Notes under the pieces: generated by a model
The model's database searches: none
Seen by the model: the letters and a program-made list of their open reading frames with translations, nothing else
Told to the model about the DNA's origin: nothing
Made by a program: the position numbers and the translations under genes
Origin: Pseudomonas sp. KNUC1026
GTDB lineage: Bacteria > Pseudomonadota > Gammaproteobacteria > Pseudomonadales > Pseudomonadaceae
Assembly: GCF_021650705.1 (NCBI RefSeq)
Contig: NZ_CP087138.1
Span: 496,001 to 560,000 of the forward strand
DNA: 64,000 bases
Direction of reading: 5' to 3'
Part shown: positions 28,711 through 38,645 of the stretch, one piece after another
Layout of the letters: every line of letters begins with the position of its first letter
Numbering within the stretch: the first letter of the stretch is position 1

Positions 28711-30090
28711 TTACAGGATGTTGAACGGCACGGTGGTCACCAGGCGCAGCTCGTTGAGGCTGCCATCGGCCTGGTTGGCCGAAGCGCGGTGCGCGGTGTA
28801 GGTGGCGCGCAGGCTGGAGCCCTTCAGGGCGCCGCTTTGCAGGGTATAGGCGGTGCCGAAGCCGTATTCGTAGTGGGTCTCGCCATCGAGGTTGCGCACG
28901 TCATAGCCGTTGCCGGTGTAGTGCGTGCCGTCGATGCCCCAGCCACGTGCGGTGTACACGTTGAACTTCAACCCGGGAATGCCGTAGTCGGCCATGTTCA
29001 GCAGGTAGCCGAACTGGAGGGATTTCTCGTTCGGGCCGTTGAAGTCCGACAGCAGCGAGTTGGCCAGGAAGATGCCGTTGGTTTCGTGCAGGTAGTCGAA
29101 GTACTCGTTACCGTCGACCTGTTGCCAGCCAACCATCACGCTGTGCGCGCCGTGGGTAAGGGTGAATGCCAGGCTGTAGGTGTTGTTGTCGATCGCACCG
29201 AGCTTGGCCGAGCCTTCGTCGCGGGTCTTGTAGTAGTTGAGCGCAGTGTTGAGTGCCAGCGAGTTCGGGTCGCCCAGGTCGTGGGTGAGGCCGAAGTAGT
29301 ACTGGTTCCAGAAGTCTTTGACCTGGGTTGCGTAGAAGCTGGTTTCCAGGCTTTCCAGCGGCTTGTAGACCACCCCTGCGGTGCTGGCGTGGTCGGCGGA
29401 CACCGCCCGGTTGCCGTATTCGGACACAAACCGGGTCAGGCTCTGCTCGGTACGCGGCGACACACGGTCGAAGGTGCCGGCATCGAAGCTCAGGTTGTTG
29501 AACTCGGCGCTGTGCACCGCCAAGCCTTCAAAGCTGGAAGGCAGGGCGCGGTTACCGATGGTGGCGATCATCGGCGTGTTCAGGTTCTGCCGGCCGGCGG
29601 TGAAGGTTGTGTTGGACACCCGTGCTTGCAGGTTGGCCAGGCCCAGCTTGCTCCACTGGCCTACGGCATCCCCGTCTGCGTGGGTCAGGGTGCGGTTGCC
29701 GCCGCCGGCGATGCGGTCGTGATTCTGCTGCAGGGCGATTTCGTTGTAGGCCGCTACTTGCGCCGCGAGCCCGACGGTGCCCTGGGTGAAGCCGGAGGTG
29801 TAGTTGACGATGGTGCCTTGCGTCCAGGTTTCGCGCAGGCTGGTGGATTCACGAGTGCCGTCGCTCTTCTGGATCGAGAAACGCGTGTCGCGCTTGGTGC
29901 GCTCCTGGGCGAAGAAGTTCTTGGTCGAGCCGCTCAGCGACTGGCCGGCGACGAAGCCGGTGGCTTCGGCCTGGGCGCTGCTGCTCTTGAGCTGGGTGGG
30001 AACGAACGCCTGGCTGGTGGTATCGGCCAGGGCCGCGCCGCTGGTGCTGGCAATGGCCAGCGCCAGGAGCGTGCGGGTGTGGATCTGCAT
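28711..30090 (-). CDS. opdP: OprD-family outer-membrane porin, OpdP-like (dipeptide uptake)
   Basis: The 459-residue product has a signal peptide ending SGAALA and the OprD-family pattern: TLRETW-like N-terminal strand, GGGNRTLTHADGDAVGQWSKLG, an extended barrel with alternating polarity, and a final strand LVTTVPFNIL. OprD-type porins take up small substrates such as basic amino acids or peptides. Its position between two dppA genes matches OpdP of P. aeruginosa, which is linked to glycine-glutamate uptake, so peptides are the likely substrate. Specificity is inferred from context. Confidence 0.88.
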   Translation of the reverse strand: MQIHTRTLLALAIASTSGAALADTTSQAFVPTQLKSSSAQAEATGFVAGQSLSGSTKNFFAQERTKRDTRFSIQKSDGTRESTSLRETWTQGTIVNYTSGFTQGTVGLAAQVAAYNEIALQQNHDRIAGGGNRTLTHADGDAVGQWSKLGLANLQARVSNTTFTAGRQNLNTPMIATIGNRALPSSFEGLAVHSAEFNNLSFDAGTFDRVSPRTEQSLTRFVSEYGNRAVSADHASTAGVVYKPLESLETSFYATQVKDFWNQYYFGLTHDLGDPNSLALNTALNYYKTRDEGSAKLGAIDNNTYSLAFTLTHGAHSVMVGWQQVDGNEYFDYLHETNGIFLANSLLSDFNGPNEKSLQFGYLLNMADYGIPGLKFNVYTARGWGIDGTHYTGNGYDVRNLDGETHYEYGFGTAYTLQSGALKGSSLRATYTAHRASANQADGSLNELRLVTTVPFNIL

Positions 30091-30243
30091 GGTGTGTTGC
30101 TCCTTTTTCTTTCTCGTTGTGTTCCGGCGTGTGCGCGCCGGGTGCTGCGCCCCGTTGTGCGACGGGGCTGTTTTTCGGGTAAAGCGCGCCCGCAGGGCTC
30201 TGAGGCTCTGTCGAGAGTTCGATGCGCGAACAGGGCTGCGCCG

Positions 30244-30266
30244 GGGCGCCCCCGTGAGGGGCGCCC
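30244..30266 (-). terminator. 9-bp GC hairpin between dppA paralogue 2 and the porin
   Basis: GGGCGCCCC pairs with GGGGCGCCC over CGTGA, 28 nt after the dppA stop. There is no T tract, so it is probably an mRNA-end stabiliser or attenuator. Confidence 0.55.
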
Positions 30267-30294
30267 GGTCAGTCGATCAACGTTTCGGGAGGGT

Positions 30295-31896
30295 TCAGTC
30301 CTTGATGCCGACGCCGTAGAAGGAGTTCAGGCCCAGGGGGCTGATCTTGAAGCCTTCGACCTTGTCACTCATCGGCTGATAGACCGTGGAGTGGGCGATG
30401 GGGGTATAGGGGACCTGTTGCTTGAGCAGCTGCTGGGCCTTCTCGTAAAGCGGGATGCGGTCGGCCTGTTTGGGCGTGGCCTTGGCGGCCTTGATCAGCT
30501 TGTCGTAGTCCTGGTTGCAGAACTTGGCGAAGTTGTTGCCGTTGACCGCGTCGCAGCCGAACAGGGTGCCCAGCCAGTTGTCCGGGTCACCGTTGTCGCC
30601 GCTCCAGCCAATCAGCATGGCGTCGGTTTCGCCGGCCTTGGCGCGTTTGATGTACTCGCCCCATTCGTAGCTGACGATGCGCGCATTGATCCCGATCTTT
30701 TTCCAATCCGATTGCAACATCTCGGCCATCAGGCGCGCATTCGGGTTGTAGGGGCGCTGCACCGGCATGGCCCATAGCTGGATTTCGGTGCCTTCCTTCA
30801 CGCCGGCTTCCTTGAGCAGAGCCTTGGCTTTTTCAGGGTCGAAGGGGGCGTCCTTGATGGATTTGTCGTAAGACCACTGAGTCGGCGGCATGGCGTTGAC
30901 TGCCAGCTGGCCGGCGCCCTGATAAACAGCCTCGATGATGCGTTTCTTGTCGACCGCCATGTCCAGCGCCTGGCGGACGCGCACGTCATCGAGCGGCTTG
31001 TGGGTGACGTTGTAGGAGATGTAGCCCAGGTTGAAGCCCGGCTGGTTGGGCATCAGCAGGTTCTTGTCGGCTTCCAGCGGCTTGATGTCGGCCGGGCGCG
31101 GGTAAGCGGTGACCTGGCACTCGTTGCGCTTGAGTTTCTGCGCACGTACGGAGGCGTCGGTGGTGATGGCGAAGATCAGATTGTCGATCTTCACGTCCGA
31201 CGGGTTCCAGTAGTCCTTGTTGCCCTTGTAGCGGATCTGCGCGTCTTTCTGGTAGCGGCCGAACACGAATGGGCCGGTGCCGATCGGTTGCTGGTTGATC
31301 AGCTCTGGTTTGCCTTCCTTGAGCAGCTTGTCGGCGTATTCGGCGGACTGGATCGAGGCGAAGCTCATCGCCAGGTTCTGGATGAAGGCCGCGTCCACAG
31401 TGCCCAGCTGGAAGCGCACAGTGTGGTCGTCGACTTTCTCGACCTTCTTGATGTTGTCGTTCATCCCCATGTCGGTGAAGTAGGGGAACTCGGTGGGGTA
31501 TGCCTTGCGAAACGGCATGTTCGGGTCGAGCATGCGGTTGAAGGTGAACAGCACATCGTCCGCGTTGAATTCGCGGGTGGGCTTGAAGTAGTCGGTGGTG
31601 TGGAATTTCACGCCTTCACGCAGATGGAAGGTGTAAGTCAGGCCGTCATCGGAGACGTCCCAACTGCTGGCAAGGCCAGGAATCACAGTGGTGCCGCCGC
31701 GCTCGAACTGCGTCAGGCGGTTGAAGACGGTCTCGGCCGAGGCGTCAAAGTCGGTGCCGGTGGTGTACTGGCCAGGGTCGAAGCCGGCAGGGCTGCCCTC
31801 CGAACAGTAAACCAGGTTGGAAGCGGCTTGTGCCAAGGGGGAGAGGGCGAGCAAACCAGCACTTACGACAAACGGAATCACAGCAGCTTTGAGCAT
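30295..31896 (-). CDS. dppA: Dipeptide-binding protein DppA, paralogue 2
   Basis: This intact 533-residue periplasmic peptide-binding protein has a signal peptide ending LAQAA, then LVYCSEGSPAGFDPGQYT, YTFHLREGVKFH, PIGTGPF, NECQVTAYPRP and GWSGDNGDPDNW. ATG 31896 follows GAGG at normal spacing; the longer open frame upstream is non-coding. It is the promoter-proximal gene of the cluster, ahead of the porin, paralogue 1 and dppBCDF, all on the minus strand. Confidence 0.93.
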   Translation of the reverse strand: MLKAAVIPFVVSAGLLALSPLAQAASNLVYCSEGSPAGFDPGQYTTGTDFDASAETVFNRLTQFERGGTTVIPGLASSWDVSDDGLTYTFHLREGVKFHTTDYFKPTREFNADDVLFTFNRMLDPNMPFRKAYPTEFPYFTDMGMNDNIKKVEKVDDHTVRFQLGTVDAAFIQNLAMSFASIQSAEYADKLLKEGKPELINQQPIGTGPFVFGRYQKDAQIRYKGNKDYWNPSDVKIDNLIFAITTDASVRAQKLKRNECQVTAYPRPADIKPLEADKNLLMPNQPGFNLGYISYNVTHKPLDDVRVRQALDMAVDKKRIIEAVYQGAGQLAVNAMPPTQWSYDKSIKDAPFDPEKAKALLKEAGVKEGTEIQLWAMPVQRPYNPNARLMAEMLQSDWKKIGINARIVSYEWGEYIKRAKAGETDAMLIGWSGDNGDPDNWLGTLFGCDAVNGNNFAKFCNQDYDKLIKAAKATPKQADRIPLYEKAQQLLKQQVPYTPIAHSTVYQPMSDKVEGFKISPLGLNSFYGVGIKD

Positions 31897-32072
31897 GGTG
31901 GCCTCATTGTTATCTTCTTCGTGAGAGGGCGGCCTTGTGAGCGCCCCTCCGATACTTATGCAGGCGCCATACCCGGTGCAACGTTGCGATGTAAGACTTT
32001 TCGCAAATTGTTGTACGTGAGTACTAGAATGTCGCATCGATGTAATTTGTAACGGTCTGCGGAAGGCGCCCC

Positions 32073-32088
32073 TGTTCGTTTTCGAACA
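32073..32088. promoter_or_regulatory. Inverted repeat TGTTCG-N4-CGAACA upstream of dppA paralogue 2
   Basis: A perfect 6-bp dyad lies in the roughly 260-nt gap between the SIMPL gene and dppA. It resembles an operator for a dimeric regulator but I cannot name one. Confidence 0.3.
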
Positions 32089-32158
32089 TTGATGCACAGT
32101 CTAGGTGCGGGCGCCCCCCGATGGTGCCGATTGTCGTCTCGGCACCGCCGGTCGTCCG

Positions 32159-32872
32159 TCAGGGCATTTGCACTTCGATGACGCCAGTTGCGTTGATCTG
32201 CACCTCGGTGGTGCCTGCTTCCACTTCCGGTGTGACCGGCGCACTGTCAGCGCGCGCGGCTTTCATCATCATCGGCGCCGGGGCCACCGGGAAACGGATC
32301 TGCCCGTCGCTGTTGAGGTCCAGGCTGACCACGCGGTAACCCGTGCCGCCCATCGCTTGTGCCACATGCTGTGCGCGGGCCTTGAAGTCGGCCACGGCTT
32401 CCTTGAGCAAGGCGTCTTCGTTTTCCTTGCGCGTGGCATGCGCTATATCGAAGCTCATGCCGCCAAGCTTCAATGTCTGCTGCAATTCACCGGTCAGTTT
32501 CGACAGCGCGGGGAAGTCCTGGCTTTCAAGGCGCAGCTCGGCGCGTTCGCGCCAGGCGGTGATCTTCTGGCCCTTGTCGTCGTATACGGGATAGCTCTGG
32601 CGAGTGCCGACGCGTACGGTCACGCCTTCCACGGCCCGCGCCTGTGCCAGGGCTTTGTTCAATGTTTCGCTGATACCCTTGGCCAGTTGGGCTGGGTCGC
32701 GGCCTTGATCTTCGGTGTAGAGCGTCACGTTCATCAGGTCGCGCGGCACCTCGCGGGTGGCCTCAGCACGCAGCGAGACCTGGTTGTAATTCAGCGCCTC
32801 GGCGCCCGCCAGGGGCGAGAGAAGAAGGCCTGCCGCCAACAGCAGGGCGGGGCGGTAACGGTGCATCAGCAT
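32159..32872 (-). CDS. SIMPL-domain (DUF541) periplasmic protein
   Basis: The 237-residue product has a signal peptide (cleavage near SPLAGAEA) followed by one SIMPL/BP26-like domain: RAEATREVPRDLMNVTLYTEDQG, then RVGTRQSYPVYDDKGQ and an AQHVAQAMG helix. Members are periplasmic or outer-membrane-associated and linked to oxidative stress and oligomeric channel-like assemblies. ATG 32872 follows AAGGAG by 6 nt. It is divergent from roxS with about 120 nt between. Confidence 0.85.
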   Translation of the reverse strand: MLMHRYRPALLLAAGLLLSPLAGAEALNYNQVSLRAEATREVPRDLMNVTLYTEDQGRDPAQLAKGISETLNKALAQARAVEGVTVRVGTRQSYPVYDDKGQKITAWRERAELRLESQDFPALSKLTGELQQTLKLGGMSFDIAHATRKENEDALLKEAVADFKARAQHVAQAMGGTGYRVVSLDLNSDGQIRFPVAPAPMMMKAARADSAPVTPEVEAGTTEVQINATGVIEVQMP

Positions 32873-32993
32873 CTGAAACTCCTTGTTCTGGAAATACCGG
32901 TGAGCGTAACTGTGGTGCTTTGCCGCAGATTTGTCAGCCTCTGGCTGGCATTCGGGTATACTTGCCGCTTCCCTTTGACAGCCTGGAGCGCGC

Positions 32994-34246
32994 ATGTTCG
33001 CGGCCTTGCCACCGTTGTCCGCCAGCCGCCAGAACCTCTGGCGGCTCACCCTCGTACGCATCCTGGTGCTGGCCGCGCAGGCAGGCTCGGTGGGGTTCGC
33101 CTGGCTCACACATCTGTTGCCACTGCCCTGGCTTGCGCTGGTGATCACCCTCGCGTTCTCTGCGGTGCTGTGCGCCTTGACCGCAGCGCGCCTGCGCCTG
33201 CCGCTGCCGGTCACCGAGTTCGAATACGCCGTGCAGCTGGGCTGCGACCTGCTGATCCACAGCGTGCTGCTGTATTACTCCGGCGGTTCGACCAACCCGT
33301 TCGTGTCCTACTACCTGGTGCCGCTGACGATCGCCGCGGTCACGCTGCCTTGGGTGTATTCGCTGGCGCTGTCGGGGCTGGCGCTGGTCAGCTACACCTT
33401 TCTGCTGCTGCGCTTCTACCCGCTGGAAACCTACCCGGTGGCGCGCGAGAACATGCAGGTCTACGGCATGTGGATGAGCATCGCGCTCGCCGCCGGCGTT
33501 ATCACCTTTTTCGCCGCGCGCATGGCCGAGGAGCTGCGGCGCCAGGAACAGTGGCGAGCGCAACGCCGCGAGGAGGGCCTGCGAGATCAGCAACTGCTGG
33601 CCGTGGCCACCGAGGCCGCCGGTGCAGCCCATGAACTGGGCACGCCCTTGGCGACCATGAGCGTGCTGCTCAAGGAAATGCGCCAGGAACACAGTGATGC
33701 AGCCCTGCAGGAGGATCTGGCGCTGCTCCAGCAACAGGTGCAGCAATGCAAACATACCCTGCAGCAGCTGGTGCGCGCCGCTGAAGCCAACCGCCGCCTG
33801 GATGTCATGCCAAGGCCTGTCAAGGCGTGGCTGGACGAAACCTGCGATCGCTGGCACCTGATGCGCCCGAGGTGACCTACCGCCTCGAGGTTCAGAGCGC
33901 TGGCCCGGTGCCTGAGATCGCGCCGCCACCGGACCTCACCCAGGCGCTGCTCAACCTGCTCAACAACGCCGCCGACGCCTGCCCGGACGACCTGCTCGCC
34001 ACCCTGGACTGGGACGATGAAAACATCTTCATCCGAATTCGCGACCACGGCGCGGGTGTGCCCCTAGCTATTGCCGAGCAAATCGGCAAACCTTTCTTCA
34101 CGACCAAGGGCAAAGGCTTCGGCCTTGGCCTTTTCCTGAGCAAGGCCAGCGTTACCCGCGCCGGCGGCTCGGTCAAACTCTACAGCCACGAGCAGGGCGG
34201 CACGCTGACCGAACTGCGCCTGCCCGTGCAGCCTCAGGAGGCCTGA
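32994..34246 (+). CDS. roxS: Redox-sensing histidine kinase RoxS (RegB/PrrB family; one frameshift)
   Basis: It senses the redox state of the quinone pool or respiratory chain and phosphorylates RoxR. Six N-terminal membrane helices include the quinone-binding heptad GGSTNPF followed by VSYYLVPLTIAA. The kinase core has the H-box AHELGTPLATMS, N-box LNNAADACPDD, and ATP lid residues DHGAGVP and GKGFGLGLFLSK. One C is missing in CCC 33866-33868; adding it joins the dimerisation and ATPase parts to 417 residues. The redox Cys of RegB is present in the linker (QQCKHTLQQL). The stop abuts roxR. Confidence 0.92.
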
Positions 34247-34810
34247 ATGACAGACGAAAACCCGCACGCCGAAGGCGAGGACCTGCCGCACTTGCTGCTG
34301 GTCGACGACGACACCACCTTCACCCGGGTGATGGCCCGCGCCATGGCCCGCCGCGGCTTGCGCGTGAGCACCGCCAGCTCCGCCGAGGAAGGCCTGGCAC
34401 TGGCCCAGCAGGACCTGCCCGACTACGCCGCGCTCGACCTGAAAATGGAAGGCGACTCGGGGCTTGTGCTGTTGCCCAAGCTGTTGGCGCTGGACCCTGA
34501 AATGCGCGTGGTGCTGCTCACCGGCTATTCGAGCATCGCCACCGCCGTCGAGGCGATCAAGCGGGGGGCACGCAACTACCTGTGCAAGCCGGCTGACGCC
34601 GACGACGTGCTGGCGGCGTTGATGTCCGACCACGCCGACCTCGATACGTTGGTGCCCGACAACCCTATGTCGGTCGACCGCCTGCAGTGGGAGCACATCC
34701 AGCGCGTGCTGGGTGAGCACGAGGGCAACATCTCCGCCACCGCACGCGCCCTGGGCATGCACCGGCGCACCCTGCAACGCAAACTGCAGAAGCGGCCAGT
34801 ACGCCGCTGA
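34247..34810 (+). CDS. roxR: Response regulator RoxR (RegA/PrrA family)
   Basis: The 187-residue regulator has a receiver domain (LLVDDDTTFTRVM, phospho-Asp in AALDLKMEG, LTGYSSIATAVEAIKRGARNYLCKPAD) and a Fis-type helix-turn-helix (NISATARALGMHRRTLQRKL). It activates terminal oxidase and cyanide-stress genes in P. aeruginosa and P. putida. ATG follows the roxS TGA directly, so the pair is one operon. Confidence 0.95.
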   Translation: MTDENPHAEGEDLPHLLLVDDDTTFTRVMARAMARRGLRVSTASSAEEGLALAQQDLPDYAALDLKMEGDSGLVLLPKLLALDPEMRVVLLTGYSSIATAVEAIKRGARNYLCKPADADDVLAALMSDHADLDTLVPDNPMSVDRLQWEHIQRVLGEHEGNISATARALGMHRRTLQRKLQKRPVRR

Positions 34811-34873
34811 TTCCTACCTGCCGCCAGCGCCGCCCAGGGCAGGGCGGCACTGGCTCGGCCTGCGAGCCTGAAC

Positions 34874-36589
34874 ATGACATCGAACACCGATAATGCAGTG
34901 GGCCTGCGTATGCCCGCCGGAAACTTCCTCAAGCGCGTATGGCGCCTTGCCGTGCCGTACTGGCGCAGCGAGGAAAAGGCCAAGGCCTGGACCTTGCTCA
35001 TCGCCGTACTGGGCCTTTCGCTGTTCAGCGTGGCCGTTTCGGTATGGTTCAACGGCTGGTACCGCGACTTCTACAACGCTCTGGAGAAGAAAGACTTCAG
35101 CGCCTTCGGTACGCTGATCGCGCACTTTACGGTCATCGCGATGGTCGCGATCTTCGCTGCGGTCTACCGGCTCTACCTGACGCAGATGCTCACCATCCAT
35201 TGGCGCCGCTGGCTCACCGAGCAGCATTTTGCCCGCTGGCTGGGGCACAAGAACTACTACCAGCTCGAAACCGCGACCTACCTGGACAACCCCGACCAGC
35301 GCATCAGCGAAGACATCAACAGCTTCACCAGCGACACCCTGACCCTGGGCCTGGGGTTCGTCAGAACCGTGGTTAGCCTGGTGTCGTTCTCTGTGATCCT
35401 GTGGGGCGTGTCGGGCAGTGCCGAGGTCGCCGGTATCGAGATCCCCGGCTACATGTTCTGGGTGGCACTGGTGTACGCGGTGGTGGGCAGTTGGCTCACG
35501 CACATCATCGGCCGCCGCCTGATCCCGCTGTCGAACCTGCAACAGCGCTATGAGGCGAACCTGCGGTTTTCGATGGTGCGCATCCGCGAAAACGCCGAGA
35601 GCATTGCGCTCTACAACGGCGAGCCGAACGAGCACCGCCGTTTGAGCGCTCGCTTCGGCGCAGTGTGGGAAAACTTCTGGCAGACCATGCGCGTGCAGAA
35701 GCGCCTGACCTACTTCACCTCCGGTTACGACCAGTTGGCGGTGATCCTGCCGCTGGCGCTGGCGGCGCCGCGCTATTTCGCCGGCAAGATCGAGCTGGGC
35801 GAGCTGATGCAGATCAGCTCGGCCTTCAGCAATGTGCAGGAGAGCATGAGCTGGTTCATCTCGGCATACACCTCGCTTGCCGGCTGGCGCGCGACCTGTG
35901 ACCGTTTGCTGGGCTTTCGTGACGACATGGCCGCCAACGAGGCGCGCCCGCAAGCCATCGAAGTGGTGGAGCAGGGCAGCGCGCTGGCGCTGGACAACGT
36001 GGCGCTGGACCTGGCCGATGGCCGCAAGCTGGTCAGCGGCGCTTCGCTGCAACTGGCGCCCGGTGAGCGGCTGATGCTCAGTGGCCAGTCCGGCAGTGGC
36101 AAGAGTTCGTTGCTGCGGGCCATGGGCAAGCTTTGGCCCAGTGGAGCAGGGCGAATTGTGCTGCCGGGCGAGCGCTACCTGTTCCTTCCGCAAAAGCCCT
36201 ACCTGCCGATTGGCCCACTTCGTGAAGCCCTCAGTTACCCGGAACCGGCCAGCGCATACGACGACGAGGCCTTCACCGAGGCACTGCGCAGTTGCCGGCT
36301 CGGTCATCTGGTCGGCCGGCTGGACGCCAGCGAGCATTGGCAGCGCCTGCTCTCACCGGGTGAACAGCAACGCCTGGCCTTCGCCCGAGCGCTGCTGTAC
36401 CGGCCGCGCTGGCTGTTCATGGACGAAGCCACTGCGGCGATGGACGAAGAAGACGAGGCGCGGCTGTACGGCCTGCTGATCGAGCGTTTGCCCGGCGTCG
36501 GGATCGTAAGCGTCGGCCACCGCAGCACGCTCAAGCCCTTCCACCCTCGGCTTATGGCGATCCGCGAGGGCCAGCTGCTGGCGCAATGA
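34874..36589 (+). CDS. SbmA/BacA-like ABC transporter with fused ATPase (YddA type)
   Basis: The 571-residue protein fuses an SbmA/BacA membrane domain (about residues 1-340: FNGWYRDFYNALEKKD, LTIHWRRWLTEQHFARWL, DQRISEDI, SFSVILWG) to an ABC ATPase with Walker A LSGQSGSGKSS, signature LLSPGEQQRLAFARAL and Walker B WLFMDEATAAMDEED. Relatives (YddA, Rv1819c/BacA, peroxisomal ABCD proteins) move peptides, cobalamin or acyl-CoA; the substrate here is unknown. Export or import cannot be decided from sequence. It stands alone, 63 nt after roxR. Confidence 0.88.
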   Translation: MTSNTDNAVGLRMPAGNFLKRVWRLAVPYWRSEEKAKAWTLLIAVLGLSLFSVAVSVWFNGWYRDFYNALEKKDFSAFGTLIAHFTVIAMVAIFAAVYRLYLTQMLTIHWRRWLTEQHFARWLGHKNYYQLETATYLDNPDQRISEDINSFTSDTLTLGLGFVRTVVSLVSFSVILWGVSGSAEVAGIEIPGYMFWVALVYAVVGSWLTHIIGRRLIPLSNLQQRYEANLRFSMVRIRENAESIALYNGEPNEHRRLSARFGAVWENFWQTMRVQKRLTYFTSGYDQLAVILPLALAAPRYFAGKIELGELMQISSAFSNVQESMSWFISAYTSLAGWRATCDRLLGFRDDMAANEARPQAIEVVEQGSALALDNVALDLADGRKLVSGASLQLAPGERLMLSGQSGSGKSSLLRAMGKLWPSGAGRIVLPGERYLFLPQKPYLPIGPLREALSYPEPASAYDDEAFTEALRSCRLGHLVGRLDASEHWQRLLSPGEQQRLAFARALLYRPRWLFMDEATAAMDEEDEARLYGLLIERLPGVGIVSVGHRSTLKPFHPRLMAIREGQLLAQ

Positions 36590-36647
36590 GGCATGCCCGG
36601 GCCTATGGGATGCGCTATGATGCCGCCTGATCATTGGCCCGAGTTCG

Positions 36648-37412
36648 ATGCACGTCATGGATAATCAGAGCGCACTTCCACGCGCCCGCAAAAAGCCCCG
36701 CAGCCTGGCCCAGGAGCTGGTCGCCGTGCTCTCCGAGCGCATTCGCAGCGGCCAGCTCAAGCGCGGCGACAAGTTGCCCACCGAGTCCGCCATCATGGAA
36801 GAGCAGGGCGTGAGCCGTACCGTGGTGCGTGAGGCCATTTCGCGCCTGCAGGCCGCAGGACAGGTCGAAACCCGCCACGGCATCGGCACGTTCGTACTCG
36901 ACACCCCCAGCCCGAGCGGCTTTCGCATCGACCCGGCTACCATCGTTACCCTGCGTGACGTGCTCGCAGTGCTCGAACTGCGCATCAGCCTTGAGGTCGA
37001 GTCGGCAGGCCTTGCTGCCACCCGCCGCACGCCCGAGCAACTGGCGCAGATCCGCGAAGCGCTCGACGCGCTCAACGAGGGCGCCGCGCATTCGCTCGAT
37101 GCGGTCTCCTCGGATTTCCAGTTCCATCTGCGCATCGCGCTGGCCACTGGCAACCGCTACTTCACCGACATCATGACCCACCTGGGCACCAGCATCATTC
37201 CGCGTACGCGCTTGAACTCCGCACGCCTGGCCCATGATGACCAGCAACACTACATGACCCGCCTGAGCCGCGAGCACGAAGAGATCTTCGACGCCATTGC
37301 CCGCCAGGACGCCGACGCTGCGCGCGCCGCGATGCGCTTGCACCTGACCAACAGCCGCGAGCGGCTGCGGCAGGCGCACGAAGAGGCAGCGCCCAGTACC
37401 GGGCTGAATTAA
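36648..37412 (+). CDS. GntR-family transcriptional regulator with FCD domain
   Basis: The 254-residue product has an N-terminal winged helix ([41 protein letters not shown]) and a C-terminal FCD effector domain with the metal-binding pattern [14 protein letters not shown] and [12 protein letters not shown]. FadR/LldR-type regulators respond to organic or sugar acids. The next gene downstream is kdgD, so a glucarate or galactarate degradation intermediate is a reasonable effector (inference). ATG 36657 is an alternative start. Confidence 0.9.
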   Translation: MHVMDNQSALPRARKKPRSLAQELVAVLSERIRSGQLKRGDKLPTESAIMEEQGVSRTVVREAISRLQAAGQVETRHGIGTFVLDTPSPSGFRIDPATIVTLRDVLAVLELRISLEVESAGLAATRRTPEQLAQIREALDALNEGAAHSLDAVSSDFQFHLRIALATGNRYFTDIMTHLGTSIIPRTRLNSARLAHDDQQHYMTRLSREHEEIFDAIARQDADAARAAMRLHLTNSRERLRQAHEEAAPSTGLN

Positions 37413-37512
37413 CGCCACATTCGTTTTCAAACATTCAGCCGCGCCGCCTGATCGAGCGGTTGCGGCTGCGCGCCAGAGGAGCAAATGGAATCCGGTTGCA
37501 ATGCTCCATATG

Positions 37513-37523
37513 TGGTTGTACGA
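37513..37523. promoter_or_regulatory. Candidate GntR/FCD operator upstream of kdgD
   Basis: TGGTTGTACGA matches the FadR-subfamily operator TGGTnnnACCA at all but one position and lies 72 nt before the kdgD start. Confidence 0.4.
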
Positions 37524-37594
37524 TGACTAACAACATCGAGCGGCATAGCCCCGATGCCGTCTCCCACATTCAGTGCTCGCAGGGTGTTCCTACA

Positions 37595-38506
37595 ATGACT
37601 CCACAAGAACTCAAGTCCATCCTCTCCGCCGGTCTGCTGTCTTTCCCGGTCACCGATTTCGACGCCCAGGGTGAATTCGACCCCAAGGGCTACATCAAGC
37701 GCCTGGAATGGCTCGCCCCGTACGGCGCCAGCGCGTTGTTCGCGGCGGGCGGCACCGGTGAGTTCTTCTCCCTGGCTGCCGACGAATACTCCGCCATCAT
37801 CAAGACCGCCGTAGACACCTGCGCCACCAGCGTACCTATCCTCGCCGGCGTCGGCGGTTCCACCCGCCAGGCGATTGCCTACGCTCAGGAAGCCGAGCGC
37901 CTGGGGGCCAAAGGCCTGCTGCTGCTGCCGCATTACCTGACTGAAGCCTCCCAAGATGGCGTGGCTGCCCACGTCGAAGCGGTGTGCAAGTCGGTGAACA
38001 TCGGCGTGATCGTCTACAACCGTAACGTTTGCCGCCTCAACGCGCCGCTGCTGGAGCAACTGGCCGAGCGCTGCCCGAACCTGATCGGTTACAAAGACGG
38101 CCTGGGCGACATCGAAACCATGGTCAGCATCCGCCGCCGCCTGGGTGACCGCTTCAGCTACCTGGGTGGCCTGCCCACCGCTGAGGTCTATGCCGCTGCC
38201 TACAAGGCGCTGGGTGTGCCGGTCTACTCTTCGGCGGTGTTCAACTTCATCCCGAAAACCGCGATGGACTTCTACCACGCTGTTGCCAAGGACGATCACG
38301 CCACGGTTGGCAAGCTGATCGATGATTTCTTCCTGCCGTACCTGGACATCCGCAACCGCAAGCCGGGCTATGCCGTGAGCATCGTCAAGGCAGGCGCCAA
38401 GATCGCGGGCTACGATGCAGGCCCGGTACGCACGCCGCTGACCGACCTGACTGGCGAAGAAATCGAAATGCTCGCGGCACTGATGCACAAGATGGGCCCG
38501 CAGTAA
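37595..38506 (+). CDS. kdgD: 5-dehydro-4-deoxyglucarate dehydratase
   Basis: It converts 5-keto-4-deoxy-D-glucarate to 2-oxoglutarate semialdehyde with loss of water and CO2, in D-glucarate/galactarate catabolism. The 303-residue protein is a DHDPS/NAL-family TIM barrel: [16 protein letters not shown] near residue 45, YNRNVCRLN, and the Schiff-base lysine in [13 protein letters not shown] 37595 gives the conserved MTPQELKS start; the frame is open further upstream but without support. Other glucarate genes (gudD, transporter, semialdehyde dehydrogenase) are not in the window, so the pathway must continue elsewhere. Confidence 0.92.
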   Translation: MTPQELKSILSAGLLSFPVTDFDAQGEFDPKGYIKRLEWLAPYGASALFAAGGTGEFFSLAADEYSAIIKTAVDTCATSVPILAGVGGSTRQAIAYAQEAERLGAKGLLLLPHYLTEASQDGVAAHVEAVCKSVNIGVIVYNRNVCRLNAPLLEQLAERCPNLIGYKDGLGDIETMVSIRRRLGDRFSYLGGLPTAEVYAAAYKALGVPVYSSAVFNFIPKTAMDFYHAVAKDDHATVGKLIDDFFLPYLDIRNRKPGYAVSIVKAGAKIAGYDAGPVRTPLTDLTGEEIEMLAALMHKMGPQ

Positions 38507-38517
38507 GGCGTTGCCTG

Positions 38518-38542
38518 CCCGCGCCGCCACAAGCAGCGCGGG
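38518..38542 (+). terminator. Terminator-like hairpin after kdgD
   Basis: CCCGCGC pairs with GCGCGGG over an 11-nt loop and is followed by TGTTT, 11 nt after the kdgD stop. Confidence 0.5.
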
Positions 38543-38645
38543 TGTTTCACCCTCTCTATTGCCCATCCTGCATGGGCCCCGGCGCGCCACGAGCGCGCCG
38601 TCTCGTTTATGATGGGCGCGCTATCAGCCCACGGACCTTTGCCGA

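Noticed and set aside
28519..30777. 752-codon plus-strand open frame
   Set aside because: It is antisense to the OprD porin and parts of both dppA genes; a GC-bias shadow.
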